Of a DNA stretch of 64,000 nt, positions 53,742 through 62,885 are shown one piece after another (position 1 is the stretch's first letter; every line of letters starts with the position of its first letter). Source of the stretch: Streptomyces sp. NBC_00443. Its GTDB lineage: Bacteria; Actinomycetota; Actinomycetes; Streptomycetales; Streptomycetaceae. A model generated the notes under the pieces. It had not been told where the DNA came from, ran no database searches, and was given only the letters and a program-made list of their open reading frames with translations. The DNA lies in the NCBI RefSeq assembly GCF_036014175.1, contig NZ_CP107917.1, forward strand, positions 2,170,001-2,234,000, in the 5' to 3' direction. A program made the translations under genes and the position numbers.

Positions 53742-54609
53742 CGCCGGCCGGCCAGGAAGTCGGCGCAGATCCGGTTGAACAGCTCGGCCCGCTCGAACTG
53801 CACCCAGTGCCCGGTGTTGGCGACCTCGTACAGATCGCAGTTGGGCATGCGGTCGGCCAGCATCCGGCCGCCCGAGGGCCGGTTGACCTTGTCGGCGGCG
53901 CCCCAGAGCACCAAGGTCGGCACGGGCAGCCGGGACAGGCGGGCGTCGCGGGTGAAGTCCATCCTCCACAGCGTGCGCAGCGCGTTCGGGCCGGAGGCCG
54001 GCGCAGCGGCGGGGCCGCGATCACCTCCGGGTCGATGCTCACCTCGTAGCGGGCGTCGATCACGGAATCCGGGACGTCGGCGGCGTTGAAGACGAGGTAG
54101 GTGCGGATGAACTTCTCCAGCTTCAGCCGTGAAGGGCCGTCACCGGCGTAGTAGTTGAGGAGGCTGCTCAGACCGGGGGTCGGCAGGGCGCGGGTGGTGC
54201 CGATGCCGCCGGGGCCCATCAGCACCATGCGGTCGATCCGGTCGGGGGTGTCCAGCGCGAGACGCAGGGCGCAGGCGCCGCCGTAGGAGTTGCCGACCAG
54301 GTGGGCCTGGTCCAGGCCGAGTTCGTCGAGCAGGCCGTGGATGCCGGCGGCGAGGTGCCCGAAGGGGTCGGCGCCGTCGACGCCCTTGGTGCTGCGTCCG
54401 TAGCCGGGCAGGTCGGGGACGATGACCCGGTACTCCTTGGCCAGCTCGGCGATGTTGCGGGTGTAGTTGGAGACGCCGGAGGCGCCGGGGCCGCCGCCGT
54501 GCAGCAGCAGGACGGGCGGGCCGTCGCCGGTCTCCGCGACGAAGATCTTCCTGCCGTGGACGTCGAGCAGCCTTTCCCGCATCGGCGGGGGTGCGGTGTG
54601 TGTGGTCAT
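53738..54609 (-). CDS. Meta-cleavage product hydrolase (MhpC/BphD type), frameshifted
   Basis: About 290 aa if one base is restored near 53995. The alpha/beta hydrolase has VLLLHGGGPGASGVSNY (oxyanion region), the nucleophile in VGNSYGGACALRLAL, LVLWGAADKVNRP with the Asp, and NTGHWVQFERAELFN with the His. It cleaves the C-C bond of 2-hydroxy-6-oxo-dienoates. The first part (to about IDPEVIAAPPLRRP) is in one frame, and the part from GPNALRTLWRMDF in another; one added C in the GC-rich stretch 53988..54010 joins them. ATG 54609 overlaps the hydroxylase stop, and its own stop overlaps the dioxygenase start. Confidence 0.82.
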
Positions 54610-56237
54610 GGCGTTCCTTGGGTGGCGGTCGAGGTGGCCGTACGCGATACCGGTGCGAACCCGGCCGGGGGCGGCGGGAGTTGGGCGGCGGAGGGTGCGG
54701 CGGCGTAGACGTAGGCGTCGGGGCGCAGGGCGAGGGTGGCGGCGCGGCGACGGGCCATCCAGGGCAGCAGTACGCCCTCGTCGTCGACGACCGCACCCGG
54801 CGCTGGACTGCTGCCGGCCGGCAGGACGGTCAGGGAGGGGACACCGCGGCGGTCCCACGCCGGCTGTGGGGTCGGCGGTTCGCCGTGCAGGAGCAGCCAG
54901 CGCCCGGCGAGTATGTCGTCCAGGCGGGCCCGGGTGCCGTCGGGGCCGGTCACCCAGGGCTGGGGTATCTGGTGCCCGGAGGCCTTGGTGCGGGGGCGAG
55001 CCTGCAGGCCCTCGGCGTAGTGGGCGGCGGGGATCCAGTTGGAGTCCTGAAGGAGGCGGGCGAAGCCGGGGACGCGGTTCAGGAGCGGAAGCGCGGAGTC
55101 CCGGACCCGGGTGACCGCGCGCCGCCGTTCGGTGATGATCCGGCCGACGAACACCGCCCGCTCGGTGATCTCCTTGACGTGTGGCTTGCGCTCCGTCTCG
55201 TAGCTGTCGAGCACCGATTCGGGCAACTCGCCGCGCAGCACGGCGTCGAGCTTCCAGCACAGGTTGGCCACGTCACGCACCCCGGCCGCCATGCCCTGGC
55301 CGATCCACGGCGGCATCGCGTGGGCCGCGTCACCGGCGAGGAAGACCCGGCCCACCCGGAAGCGGGCGGCGAAGCGGACGTGGTGGCTGTAGACGGTGGC
55401 CCGCAGGATCTTGATCTGGTGCTTGCCGATTCCGTACCGGGACACCAGCGCGTGGATCGCCTCGTCGCTGGTCAGGTGCTCCTCGTCGTCGCCCGGCAGG
55501 ATCGGGAACTCCCACCGGTGGTGCCCCAGCGGAGTCGGGCAGTCCACTGCCGGGCGGCCCGCGTCGCAGCGGAAGCGCAGCCGGTCGTGGTCCGGCCACG
55601 GCTCGATCATCTTCGTGTCGATGACGACCCAGCGGTCCTCGTACGTCCGTCCCTCGTAGCCCACGTTGAGCTGTGCGCGGGTGAGGCTGGAGCCGCCGTC
55701 GGCCGCGATGACGTACCTGGCGCGCAGTCGCCGTACGGCGTCGTCGGCGGTTCCCGCGACCGTCAGCTCCACCTCGGCTCCGTCCGCGGTCTGGCGCAGC
55801 CGCAGGCACTCGTGCCGCAGCAGCACCTCGACGTCGGGGTAGCGGTCGACGCCGTCACGTAGGACCTGCTCCAGCGCGGGCTGGTAGATGAACATCTGCG
55901 GCGGGTGGCCGTGGCCGCGCGGCGTGGGGTGCGCGCTGAGGATCGTGCGGCCCCGCGCGTCGACGAAGTCCAGCGGCCGGTCGGCCAGCATGTCCAGCTT
56001 CAGCCGCTCGGCAAGGCCGGCGCGCTGCCAGATCCGCAGGACCTCCTCGTCGGTGGAGATCGCCCGGGCCCGGGAGTAGATCCCGGCATCCCGCTCCAGC
56101 ACGACGACCCGCAGGCCGGCCGCGCCCAGCAGGTTCGCCGCGGTCACCCCCGTCGGCCCGTACCCGATCACCGCCACGTCGTACGTGTCCTGGTCGGCTC
56201 TGTCCTCGGCCCTGCTCCCGGCACTGATCCCACTCAC
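54606..56237 (-). CDS. FAD-dependent aromatic hydroxylase (MhpA-like)
   Basis: The 543-aa class A flavoprotein has the FAD fingerprint VAVIGYGPTGVTAANLL, YVIAADGGSSLTRAQL and the GD motif VFLAGDAAHAMPPWIGQG. MhpA-type enzymes hydroxylate 3-(3-hydroxyphenyl)propionate or related phenols to the catechol. The start is GTG 56237 after GAGGTGG. It is the first gene of a three-gene operon with overlapping stops and starts (hydroxylase, hydrolase, dioxygenase) and is divergent from a TetR gene, which probably controls it through the operator at 56275..56292. The real substrate may differ from that of E. coli MhpA. Confidence 0.85.
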   Translation of the reverse strand: MSGISAGSRAEDRADQDTYDVAVIGYGPTGVTAANLLGAAGLRVVVLERDAGIYSRARAISTDEEVLRIWQRAGLAERLKLDMLADRPLDFVDARGRTILSAHPTPRGHGHPPQMFIYQPALEQVLRDGVDRYPDVEVLLRHECLRLRQTADGAEVELTVAGTADDAVRRLRARYVIAADGGSSLTRAQLNVGYEGRTYEDRWVVIDTKMIEPWPDHDRLRFRCDAGRPAVDCPTPLGHHRWEFPILPGDDEEHLTSDEAIHALVSRYGIGKHQIKILRATVYSHHVRFAARFRVGRVFLAGDAAHAMPPWIGQGMAAGVRDVANLCWKLDAVLRGELPESVLDSYETERKPHVKEITERAVFVGRIITERRRAVTRVRDSALPLLNRVPGFARLLQDSNWIPAAHYAEGLQARPRTKASGHQIPQPWVTGPDGTRARLDDILAGRWLLLHGEPPTPQPAWDRRGVPSLTVLPAGSSPAPGAVVDDEGVLLPWMARRRAATLALRPDAYVYAAAPSAAQLPPPPAGFAPVSRTATSTATQGTP

Positions 56238-56274
56238 CAGGCCACCTCACTGTCGTCCCTGTTGCGGCTCTTTG

Positions 56275-56292
56275 TTGTAGCGCCTACTACAA
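56275..56292. promoter_or_regulatory. Candidate TetR operator
   Basis: TTGTAG-CGCCTA-CTACAA is a perfect inverted repeat with a 6-base centre, placed 38 bp upstream of the hydroxylase start and 73 bp upstream of the TetR start. This is the expected location for a TetR-family repressor controlling both directions. Confidence 0.65.
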
Positions 56293-56364
56293 TTGGAATG
56301 ACCGCTACGGTAAGCTCGGCGTCCGGGACGGTCAAGTGCCGGCACCACGGGAAAGGCGTCTCCC

Positions 56365-57021
56365 ATGACCAGGCCGCAGACCAGGTCGCACACCAGGCCG
56401 CAGGCGGCGCGCAAGAAGCGTGCGAACGGGTTGGAGTCGCGGCAGCGCATCCTCGACGCCGCCGTCGAGATCGCGGGCGAACGCGGGTACGAGGGCACGT
56501 CGATCGCCACGGTCAGCGCCCGGTGCGGGCTGCCCGCGAGCTCGATCTACTGGCACTTCAAGGACAAGGACGACCTGATCGCGGCAGTCATCGAGCGCAG
56601 CTTCACCGCCTGGCTGACGGCCGTCGAACTGCCCGGCGAGGACGCCGGAACACCACTGGAGCGGGTCATGACGATGGCGGCGAACGTGGCGAAGTCCCTG
56701 GTCGACGCCCCCGACTTCCTGCGCCTCGGCCTGATGCTCGCCCTGGAGCGGCGGCCTGCCGAGCGCCGGGGACGGACCGTGTTCCTTCAGGTCCGTGACC
56801 TCGCCCGGCAGCGGATATCGGACATGATCGGCACCCTCTTCCCGACCCTGGACGAGGAAGCCGTCCGCATCCTGACCACGTACGCCGTGGCCGGTGCCGA
56901 CGGGCTGTTCGTGCAACGCGAAGTGGGTGGCGACTGTGTCGACCTGGTGGCGATGTTCGAGCTGCACGCGCGGCTCGTCCATGACGCGGCGGTCCGTATG
57001 GTCGCGAGGAGCGAGGGATGA
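56365..57021 (+). CDS. TetR-family regulator of the aromatic pathway
   Basis: The 218-aa protein has a Lys/Arg-rich N-terminus and a TetR helix-turn-helix (RQRILDAAVEIAGERGYEGTSIATVSARCGLPASSIYWHFKDKDDL), here given as known family pattern at residues 26-72. The C-terminal ligand domain is of the usual length. It is divergent from the hydroxylase operon and overlaps the hydratase gene by four bases (ATGA), so regulator and catabolic genes are co-transcribed. It most likely represses both directions until a pathway compound binds. ATG 56365 follows GGGAAAGGCG. Confidence 0.88.
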   Translation: MTRPQTRSHTRPQAARKKRANGLESRQRILDAAVEIAGERGYEGTSIATVSARCGLPASSIYWHFKDKDDLIAAVIERSFTAWLTAVELPGEDAGTPLERVMTMAANVAKSLVDAPDFLRLGLMLALERRPAERRGRTVFLQVRDLARQRISDMIGTLFPTLDEEAVRILTTYAVAGADGLFVQREVGGDCVDLVAMFELHARLVHDAAVRMVARSEG

Positions 57022-57806
57022 GCCTGACCTACGTCCAGCGCGAGGAGGCGGCGCGGCTGCTGCGGGAGGCGGAGCACTATGCGGTGCCGATCGACCCGCT
57101 GTCCGCCCGGCTTCCCGGCCTCGACCTAGCCGACGCCTACGCAGTCCAGCGCGACAACGTCGCCTGGCGGCTGGCCGACGGGGCGACGGTCATCGGACAC
57201 AAGGTCGGCCTGACGTCCCCGGCCATGCGACGGCTGCTCGGCGTCGACGAACCCGACTTCGGTCATCTGCTGGACGACATGGTCCACCGTGACGGTGCCC
57301 CGGTCTTCGCCGCGCACTACTGCCGGCCTCGGATCGAAGCGGAGATCTGCTTCCACCTCAGCGAGCGGCTGTCCGGCCCCGGCGTCACGGTCGAGGACGT
57401 ACTCAGGGCGACCGATGCCGTCGCGCCCGCCCTGGAGATCGTCGACAGCCGGATCCGGGACTGGCGGATCACCCTTGTCGACACCGTCGCCGACAACGCC
57501 TCCTCCGCGGGCCTCGTCTGCGGCCCCTGGATCCCGGTCCGGGACGCGCCCGACCTTGCCGCCGTCACCGCCGACCTGATCGTGGACGGCGAGCCGGCCG
57601 GGTCGGGCAGCGGGCGCGAGGTGCTGGGCCACCCCGCGGCAGCGGTCGCCTGGCCGGCCAACACGCTCGCCGCCTTCGGCGCCTCGCTGGAACCCGGCCA
57701 TGTCGTGCTGCCCGGCGCCATGACCACCGCGCCCTTCGTCAGGGCCGACCAGAAGGTCGAGGCACGGTTCGACGGCCTGGGGCCGGTGTCGGTGAGCTTC
57801 GTGTGA
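57018..57806 (+). CDS. 2-keto-4-pentenoate hydratase (MhpD family), copy 1
   Basis: The 262-aa protein of the fumarylacetoacetase-like MhpD family shows GHKVGLTSPAMRRLLGVDEPDFGHLLDDM, the metal-site segment RIEAEICFHL and [24 protein letters not shown]. It adds water to 2-hydroxypenta-2,4-dienoate to give 4-hydroxy-2-oxovalerate. It overlaps the TetR stop and precedes an amidohydrolase by 100 bp. A second member (62048..62885) lies next to the aldehyde dehydrogenase and aldolase genes, so this copy may act as a decarboxylase or on a different dienoate. Confidence 0.85.
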   Translation: MSLTYVQREEAARLLREAEHYAVPIDPLSARLPGLDLADAYAVQRDNVAWRLADGATVIGHKVGLTSPAMRRLLGVDEPDFGHLLDDMVHRDGAPVFAAHYCRPRIEAEICFHLSERLSGPGVTVEDVLRATDAVAPALEIVDSRIRDWRITLVDTVADNASSAGLVCGPWIPVRDAPDLAAVTADLIVDGEPAGSGSGREVLGHPAAAVAWPANTLAAFGASLEPGHVVLPGAMTTAPFVRADQKVEARFDGLGPVSVSFV

Positions 57807-57906
57807 CGGCCGTGGAACCTCCTTGGACGGGCGAGGAATTCGTCCGCTTCCGTGCACAGACCGTTCGTGCGAGACCCGCCCCCCGAGAAAGCCGGGAGAG
57901 CCCCCC

Positions 57907-58956
57907 ATGACCACCGCACCCCGCCGGATCGACGTCCACCAGCACCTCGTCCCGCCCCTCTACCGCGACGCCCTCGCCGACGCCGGTATCACCGAGGCGG
58001 GCGGCCGTGCCCTGCCCGGCTGGAGCGTCGGCGCCGCGCTGGAGGCGATGGACCTGCTGGGCACCGAGACCGCGATCCTCTCCGTCTCGACCCCCGCCAC
58101 CGGCTTCCTCACCGACCCCGACGAGGCGGCGGGCCTGGCCCGGCGGCTCAACGACCACTCCGCCGGCGTCGCCGCCGAACACCCCACCCGCCTCGGCTGG
58201 TTCGCCACCCTGCCCATGCCCGACGCCGAGGCGGCGGCGAGGGAGGCCGAGCGGGCTCTCGGCGAGCCGGGCGCCGACGGGGTCACCCTGCTCGCCAACA
58301 ACCGGGGCGCCTACCTCGGAAGCGAGGGCCAAGAGCCCTTGTGGCGGGTCCTCGACGAACACGGTGCCGTCGTGTTCGTCCACCCGGCCGACCTCCCCGC
58401 CCCCGCCGTCGACGGCATCCCCCCGTTCGCCGCCGACTTCCTCCTCGACACCACCCGCGCCGCCTACCTCCTAGTCCGCAACGGCGTGCCGCGCCGCCAC
58501 CCGAACATCCGGTTCGTCCTCAGCCACGCCGGCGGCTTCCTGCCGTACGCCTCCCATCGCATGGCCGTCGCCCTGGCCAGTGACATCGGGCGCAGCCCCC
58601 GCGACGTCCTGGACGACTTCCGCGGCTTCTACTTCGACACCGCGCTCTCCTCCAGCCCCGCCGCTCTGCCCACCCTGCTGGCCTTCGCGCGTCCCGGACA
58701 CGTCCTGTTCGGCAGCGACTGGCCGTTCGCGCCCGCACCCGCGGGCCAGTACTTCGCAGCCGGCCTCGACTCCGGCGTCGAGGCCGGCACCCTCGCCGCG
58801 GTCAACCGCACCAACGCCGAGGCCCTCTTCCCCCGCCTGGCCGACGGCACTCCCGCCCCTGCTCCGTCCCGCCTCCTCCCGGTACGCCTGCGTCAGTCCG
58901 CACAGCGAGCCGCCGCCCGCCTCGTCTTCAAGCTGGTCCAGCCCGGCACCGACTGA
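57907..58956 (+). CDS. Metal-dependent amidohydrolase (ACMSD-like decarboxylase)
   Basis: The 349-aa amidohydrolase_2 protein has HQH in IDVHQHLVPPLY, VFVHPADLP, the metal His in FVLSHAGGFLPY and the Asp in LFGSDWPF. Family members include aminocarboxymuconate semialdehyde decarboxylase and several non-oxidative aromatic decarboxylases. Beside a meta-cleavage pathway it may decarboxylate an aromatic acid or a muconate-type intermediate. ATG 57907 follows GGGAGAG. It converges with the phosphatase gene, whose stop lies nine bases beyond. A C-terminal Arg-rich tail of about 35 residues exceeds the family norm. Confidence 0.8.
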   Translation: MTTAPRRIDVHQHLVPPLYRDALADAGITEAGGRALPGWSVGAALEAMDLLGTETAILSVSTPATGFLTDPDEAAGLARRLNDHSAGVAAEHPTRLGWFATLPMPDAEAAAREAERALGEPGADGVTLLANNRGAYLGSEGQEPLWRVLDEHGAVVFVHPADLPAPAVDGIPPFAADFLLDTTRAAYLLVRNGVPRRHPNIRFVLSHAGGFLPYASHRMAVALASDIGRSPRDVLDDFRGFYFDTALSSSPAALPTLLAFARPGHVLFGSDWPFAPAPAGQYFAAGLDSGVEAGTLAAVNRTNAEALFPRLADGTPAPAPSRLLPVRLRQSAQRAAARLVFKLVQPGTD

Positions 58957-58964
58957 GCGCCCGA

Positions 58965-61118
58965 CTACGCGATATCCACATCGAACGCCGGGAACTCGGC
59001 CGACTCGTCCAGCTCGGCCCAGACCGTCTTGCCGCGTCGGGCATGCCGCGTCCCCCACTGCCCGGCGAGCTGCGCGACCAGCAGCAGGCCCCGCCCGCCC
59101 TCGTCGAGAACGCGGGCCCGGCGCAGGTGCGGTGTGGTGCTGCTGGCGTCGGAGACCTCGCACAGGAGGGTGCGGTCGTGGATGAGGCGCAGGCTGATCG
59201 GGGAACGGCCGTAGCGGATGGCGTTGGTGACGAGTTCGCTGACCACCAGTTCCGCGGTGAACTCGAGGTTCTCCAGGCCCCAGGCGGCCAGTTGGCGGGA
59301 GACGTCGGAGCGGGCACGGGCCACCACGGCCGGGTCGGCCTCCAGGTCCCAGGTGGCGACCCGGTCGGTCCCCAGTGCGCGGGTACGGGCGAGCAGCAGG
59401 GCGATGTCGTCGTCCGGCCGGGAGGGCAGCAGGGCTTCCAGCACGGTGTCGCAGGTCGCTTCCAGGGAGGTCGCGGGTCGGGCGAGGATCTGTCGCAGCG
59501 TAGTGAGCCCCGCGTCGGCGTCGTGGTCGCCGGCCCCGATCAGCCCGTCGGTGCACAGGGCGATCAGGCTGCCCTCGGGCAGATCGACCTCCACCGTCTC
59601 GAAGGGCAGCCCGCCCAGTCCGAGCGGCGGGCCGGGCGGCACATCCAGCAGCTCCGCCGTGCCGTCCCGGACCACCACGGCAGGGGGCACATCCCCCGCG
59701 CGGGCAAGAGTGCAGCGGCGGGAGACGGGGTCGTAGACGGCGTAGAGGCAGGTGGCGCCGTTGTCTCCGCCGACATCGGCGTCGGGCTCGGCGTCGGGGT
59801 CCGTGCACGCTTCGGTGGTCACGCGCACGACGACGTCGTTCAGATGGGTGAGGAGCTCGTCGGGCGGCAGATCGATGTCGGCCAGGGTGCGTACGGCGGT
59901 CCGCAGCAGGCCCATCGTGGCGGCGGCGCGGATGCCGTGGCCGACCACGTCCCCCACCACGAGGGCGACCCGGGCGCCGGACAGCGGGATGACGTCGTAC
60001 CAGTCGCCGCCCACGCCGGCGTCGGAGCCGGCCGGCAGGTACCGGGAGGCGACGTCCACGGCCGACTGCTCCGGCGTCTCCTGGGGAAGCAGGCTGCGCT
60101 GGAGGGTGACGGCGGTGGCGCGGGCGTGGGTGTAGCGGCGGGCGTTGTCGACGGCGACGGCGGCCCGCGCGGCGATCTCCTGGGCGAGGACCAGGTCCTC
60201 GTCGTCGTAGCGGGCGCTGTTGCCGAGCCGGTGGAACTCGGCGACGCCCAGCGTGGTGCCCCGGGCGCGCAGCGGGACGACGAGGGTCGAGTGGGCTCGC
60301 GGGACGCCCCGGGTCCTGCCGTGCTGGTGGCGGGAGGGACGTCCACTGGCCAGGGCGTACGCCGACGGCGAGCCGTGTTCCGGGATGTGGAGCTGCTGCG
60401 GTGCGATCGCCGTCTCCGGGTCGGTCCCGTCCGCGGGTCCGCGGGCCATCCGGCGCAGCAACGGCGGGCCCTCCTCCACGGCGTCCTGTCCGCGCAGCAC
60501 GGCGTCGAGCAGGTCGACGGTGACGATGTCGGCGAAGTGGTCGGTGGCGAGGTCCGCCAGCTCCTGTGTGGTGCGGGCGATGTCGAGGGTGGTGCCGATG
60601 CGCACGCTCGCCTCGTTCACCATCGCCGACCGCCACCGCAGGCGCCGGTCCCGCTGCTCCTCGAACGTCGCGACGGCCTGCTCCGAGACCCGGTCCACGT
60701 ACGTCGTCGACATGGCGTTCAGCTCGCGGGCCGCCTCGCTGACCTGTTCGGCGTCGTCGCTGAGCCGGGGCAGCTCCGTGAGCAGCCGGTCGATGACGAT
60801 CTCCTCCGAGAGCCGCAGGGCGCGCAGCATGACGCTGAGCGGCGTGCCGTGCCGGGCAAGTATCTGCGCGCGATCCGCGTCGGCGGCCGGCAGTTCGATC
60901 AGCTTCGGCGCGATGGCGTGCTCCAGGCCGAAGAGGGCCGCGCCGATGTGCTCGGCGACGTTCTCGCCGGCCATCCGGGCCACGTACGGGTCCTCCCACA
61001 GCCCGGGGAGTTCGCGCAGCAGGCGCCGTTGCACGTCGGCCGTGAGCTCGTCCGCTCGCGAACCGAGCTCGCGCGCCGCACGCGAGAGAAGACCGTCGGC
61101 CCTGGGCTCCACACACAC
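58965..61118 (-). CDS. GAF-SpoIIE PP2C phosphatase with HATPase domain (stress signalling)
   Basis: The 717-aa protein combines an N-terminal helical sensory region (1-165), a GAF domain (about 175-330), a SpoIIE-type PP2C domain (GGDWYDVIPLSGARVALVVGDVVGHG at about 375; LIALCTDGLIGAGDHD) and a C-terminal RsbW-like ATPase domain (FTAELVVSELVTNAIRYGRSP; DEGGRGLLLVAQLAGQWG). Such proteins act on anti-sigma-factor antagonists in Streptomyces and many lie outside pathways. It is probably unrelated to both clusters. The start is GTG 61118, with a second GTG at 61112; the ribosome site is weak. Confidence 0.88.
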   Translation of the reverse strand: MCVEPRADGLLSRAARELGSRADELTADVQRRLLRELPGLWEDPYVARMAGENVAEHIGAALFGLEHAIAPKLIELPAADADRAQILARHGTPLSVMLRALRLSEEIVIDRLLTELPRLSDDAEQVSEAARELNAMSTTYVDRVSEQAVATFEEQRDRRLRWRSAMVNEASVRIGTTLDIARTTQELADLATDHFADIVTVDLLDAVLRGQDAVEEGPPLLRRMARGPADGTDPETAIAPQQLHIPEHGSPSAYALASGRPSRHQHGRTRGVPRAHSTLVVPLRARGTTLGVAEFHRLGNSARYDDEDLVLAQEIAARAAVAVDNARRYTHARATAVTLQRSLLPQETPEQSAVDVASRYLPAGSDAGVGGDWYDVIPLSGARVALVVGDVVGHGIRAAATMGLLRTAVRTLADIDLPPDELLTHLNDVVVRVTTEACTDPDAEPDADVGGDNGATCLYAVYDPVSRRCTLARAGDVPPAVVVRDGTAELLDVPPGPPLGLGGLPFETVEVDLPEGSLIALCTDGLIGAGDHDADAGLTTLRQILARPATSLEATCDTVLEALLPSRPDDDIALLLARTRALGTDRVATWDLEADPAVVARARSDVSRQLAAWGLENLEFTAELVVSELVTNAIRYGRSPISLRLIHDRTLLCEVSDASSTTPHLRRARVLDEGGRGLLLVAQLAGQWGTRHARRGKTVWAELDESAEFPAFDVDIA

Positions 61119-61178
61119 GACGTTACGCCGCTCCCGCGGGCGCCTCAGTCCGTACGGCGGGACGGGTGCCGGCCGCCG

Positions 61179-61928
61179 TCAGCCGCCCCCGCGCAGCACC
61201 CGGGACAGCCCCAGCGCCGCGGTCCGTACGGCGGGCGCCAACTGGGCCGGGCTGAACCGGGAGCGCGGCACCGCCACCGAGAGGGCGGCGACCGTGGTCC
61301 CGCCGGCGAAGACGGGAGCGGCGATGCAGGCCACGCCGAGGGCGGCCTCCTGTTCCTCGTAGGCCAGGCCGGAGACCTGGATCTTCTCCAGGGCCGTGCG
61401 CAGCCGGTTCGGGTCGGTGATGGAGTGCGGCGTGAGGCTCGGCAGCGGCCGGGCCAGCACCTCCTCGGTCAGCTCGGCGCCGGAGAAGGCCAGCAGGGCT
61501 TTGCCGACGCCGGTGCAGGTCAGCGGCAGGCTGCCGCCGATGCGGGAGGGCAGCTGGAGGGCCGCGTGGCCGTGGATGCGTTCGAGGTAGACGACATCCG
61601 TGCCGTCGCGCACCCCGAGGTGGACGGTCTCGCGGGTCGCCTCGAACAGGTCCTGCAAGAACGGCAGGGCCGCCTCGCGCAGATCGAGCCGGTGCGGCAC
61701 CAGCGAGCCGAGCTCGAACAGCTTCGCCCCGAGCCGGTACTGGGGCCCCGAGCGCTCCAGCCAGCCCAGCCGGACGAGGTCCGCGGCCAGCCGGTGCACC
61801 GTGGGCTTGGGCAGGCCGGTGTGCTCCGAAAGTTCCGACAGACGGTACGGGCCGCCGCTCGGACTGAAGCACTCCAGGATGGTCGCGGCCTTCTCCAGCA
61901 TGCTGCCGCTCGCGCTGTTCCGTGTCAC
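61179..61928 (-). CDS. IclR-family regulator of the dienoate pathway
   Basis: The 249-aa protein has the IclR winged helix (ILECFSPSGGPYRLSELSEHTGLPKPTVHRLA, residues about 15-46, family pattern) and the IclR effector domain (LPLTCTGVGKALLAF, ACIAAPVFAGG). It is divergent from the hydratase-aldolase operon at 62048 and probably controls it. GTG 61928 lies inside a 19-bp palindrome (61916..61934); if instead ATG 61901 is the start, the palindrome lies just upstream of the gene as an operator should. I cannot decide the start from the sequence. Confidence 0.85.
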   Translation of the reverse strand: MTRNSASGSMLEKAATILECFSPSGGPYRLSELSEHTGLPKPTVHRLAADLVRLGWLERSGPQYRLGAKLFELGSLVPHRLDLREAALPFLQDLFEATRETVHLGVRDGTDVVYLERIHGHAALQLPSRIGGSLPLTCTGVGKALLAFSGAELTEEVLARPLPSLTPHSITDPNRLRTALEKIQVSGLAYEEQEAALGVACIAAPVFAGGTTVAALSVAVPRSRFSPAQLAPAVRTAALGLSRVLRGGG

Positions 61929-61934
61929 GGAACA
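61916..61934. promoter_or_regulatory. Palindromic candidate IclR operator
   Basis: TGTTCCGTG-T-CACGGAACA is a perfect 9+9 palindrome around one base, at the start of the IclR gene and 113 bp upstream of the divergent hydratase gene. It is a good candidate for autoregulation. Confidence 0.7.
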
Positions 61935-62047
61935 AAGTTTGTCGCTTGGCAGTAGGGCGTGTCTATATCGGTGTCGACCCGCATTCGGTGCCAACCGGCT
62001 CCTTCCCATCGGTTCGCCCGCCACTGCACCTTCCCCGGAGGTATCCC

Positions 62048-62885
62048 GTGTCGACCCCACCCCACGGCGTCCGCCCGGACGCCGCCCCGCCGGCCGTGGT
62101 CAAGGCCGCCGACCTGCTGGCGGAGGCCGCCCGCACCGGGACCACCTGCCCGCCGGTGCGTGACCTGTTCGACGCCGGCGCCGATCTGGAGACCGCGTAC
62201 GCCGTGCAGCAGCTCAACGTGCGACGGGGGCTCGACGCCGGCCGTCGGATCGTCGGGCGCAAGATCGGCCTTGACGTCCGTGGCCGTACAGCGCCAACTC
62301 GGCGTGGACCAACCCGACTTCGGCGCACTGTTCGCGGACATGGCCGTGGCGGACGGTGACGAGGTGCCCGCCGGGCGACTGCTCCAGCCGAAGGTGGAGG
62401 CCGAGGTGGCGCTCGTCCTCGGGCGGGACCTGCCGGACCCCGCGTGCACGGTCGTCGACGTCCTGCGCGCGGTCGAGTTCGCGCTGCCCGCGCTGGAGAT
62501 CGTCGACAGCCGGGTGCGGAACTGGGACATCTCCCTGGTCGACACCGTCGCCGACAACGCCTCCTGCGGCCTGTACGTCCTCGGCACAACTCCCGTACCC
62601 CTCACCGCCGTCGACCTGCGGACGGTGACGATGACCATGACGCGGGCCGGCGAGACCGTCTCCGAGGGCAGCGGCGCCGACTGTCTCGGCAGCCCCCTCA
62701 ACGCGGCCGTGTGGCTGGCCTCCGCGCTCGCCGAGCGGAGCGATCCGCTGCGCGCGGGTGACCTGGTGCTGACCGGCGCGCTCGGCCCGATGACGCCCGC
62801 CGCGCCGGGCGACGTGTTCGAGGCCCGTGTCTCCGGGCTGGGTAGCGTGCGGGTCGGCTTCGCGAAGGACGGGGGCGAGCTGTGA
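62048..62885 (+). CDS. mhpD: 2-keto-4-pentenoate hydratase (MhpD family), copy 2, frameshifted
   Basis: About 278 aa if one extra T at 62271..62272 is removed. The first frame gives [26 protein letters not shown]; the second continues [23 protein letters not shown], joining into the conserved family block. The metal-site segments [12 protein letters not shown] and [22 protein letters not shown] follow. It hydrates 2-hydroxypentadienoate to 4-hydroxy-2-oxovalerate for the aldolase encoded two genes on. GTG 62048 follows CGGAGG. The stop overlaps the next start (GTGA). Confidence 0.82.
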
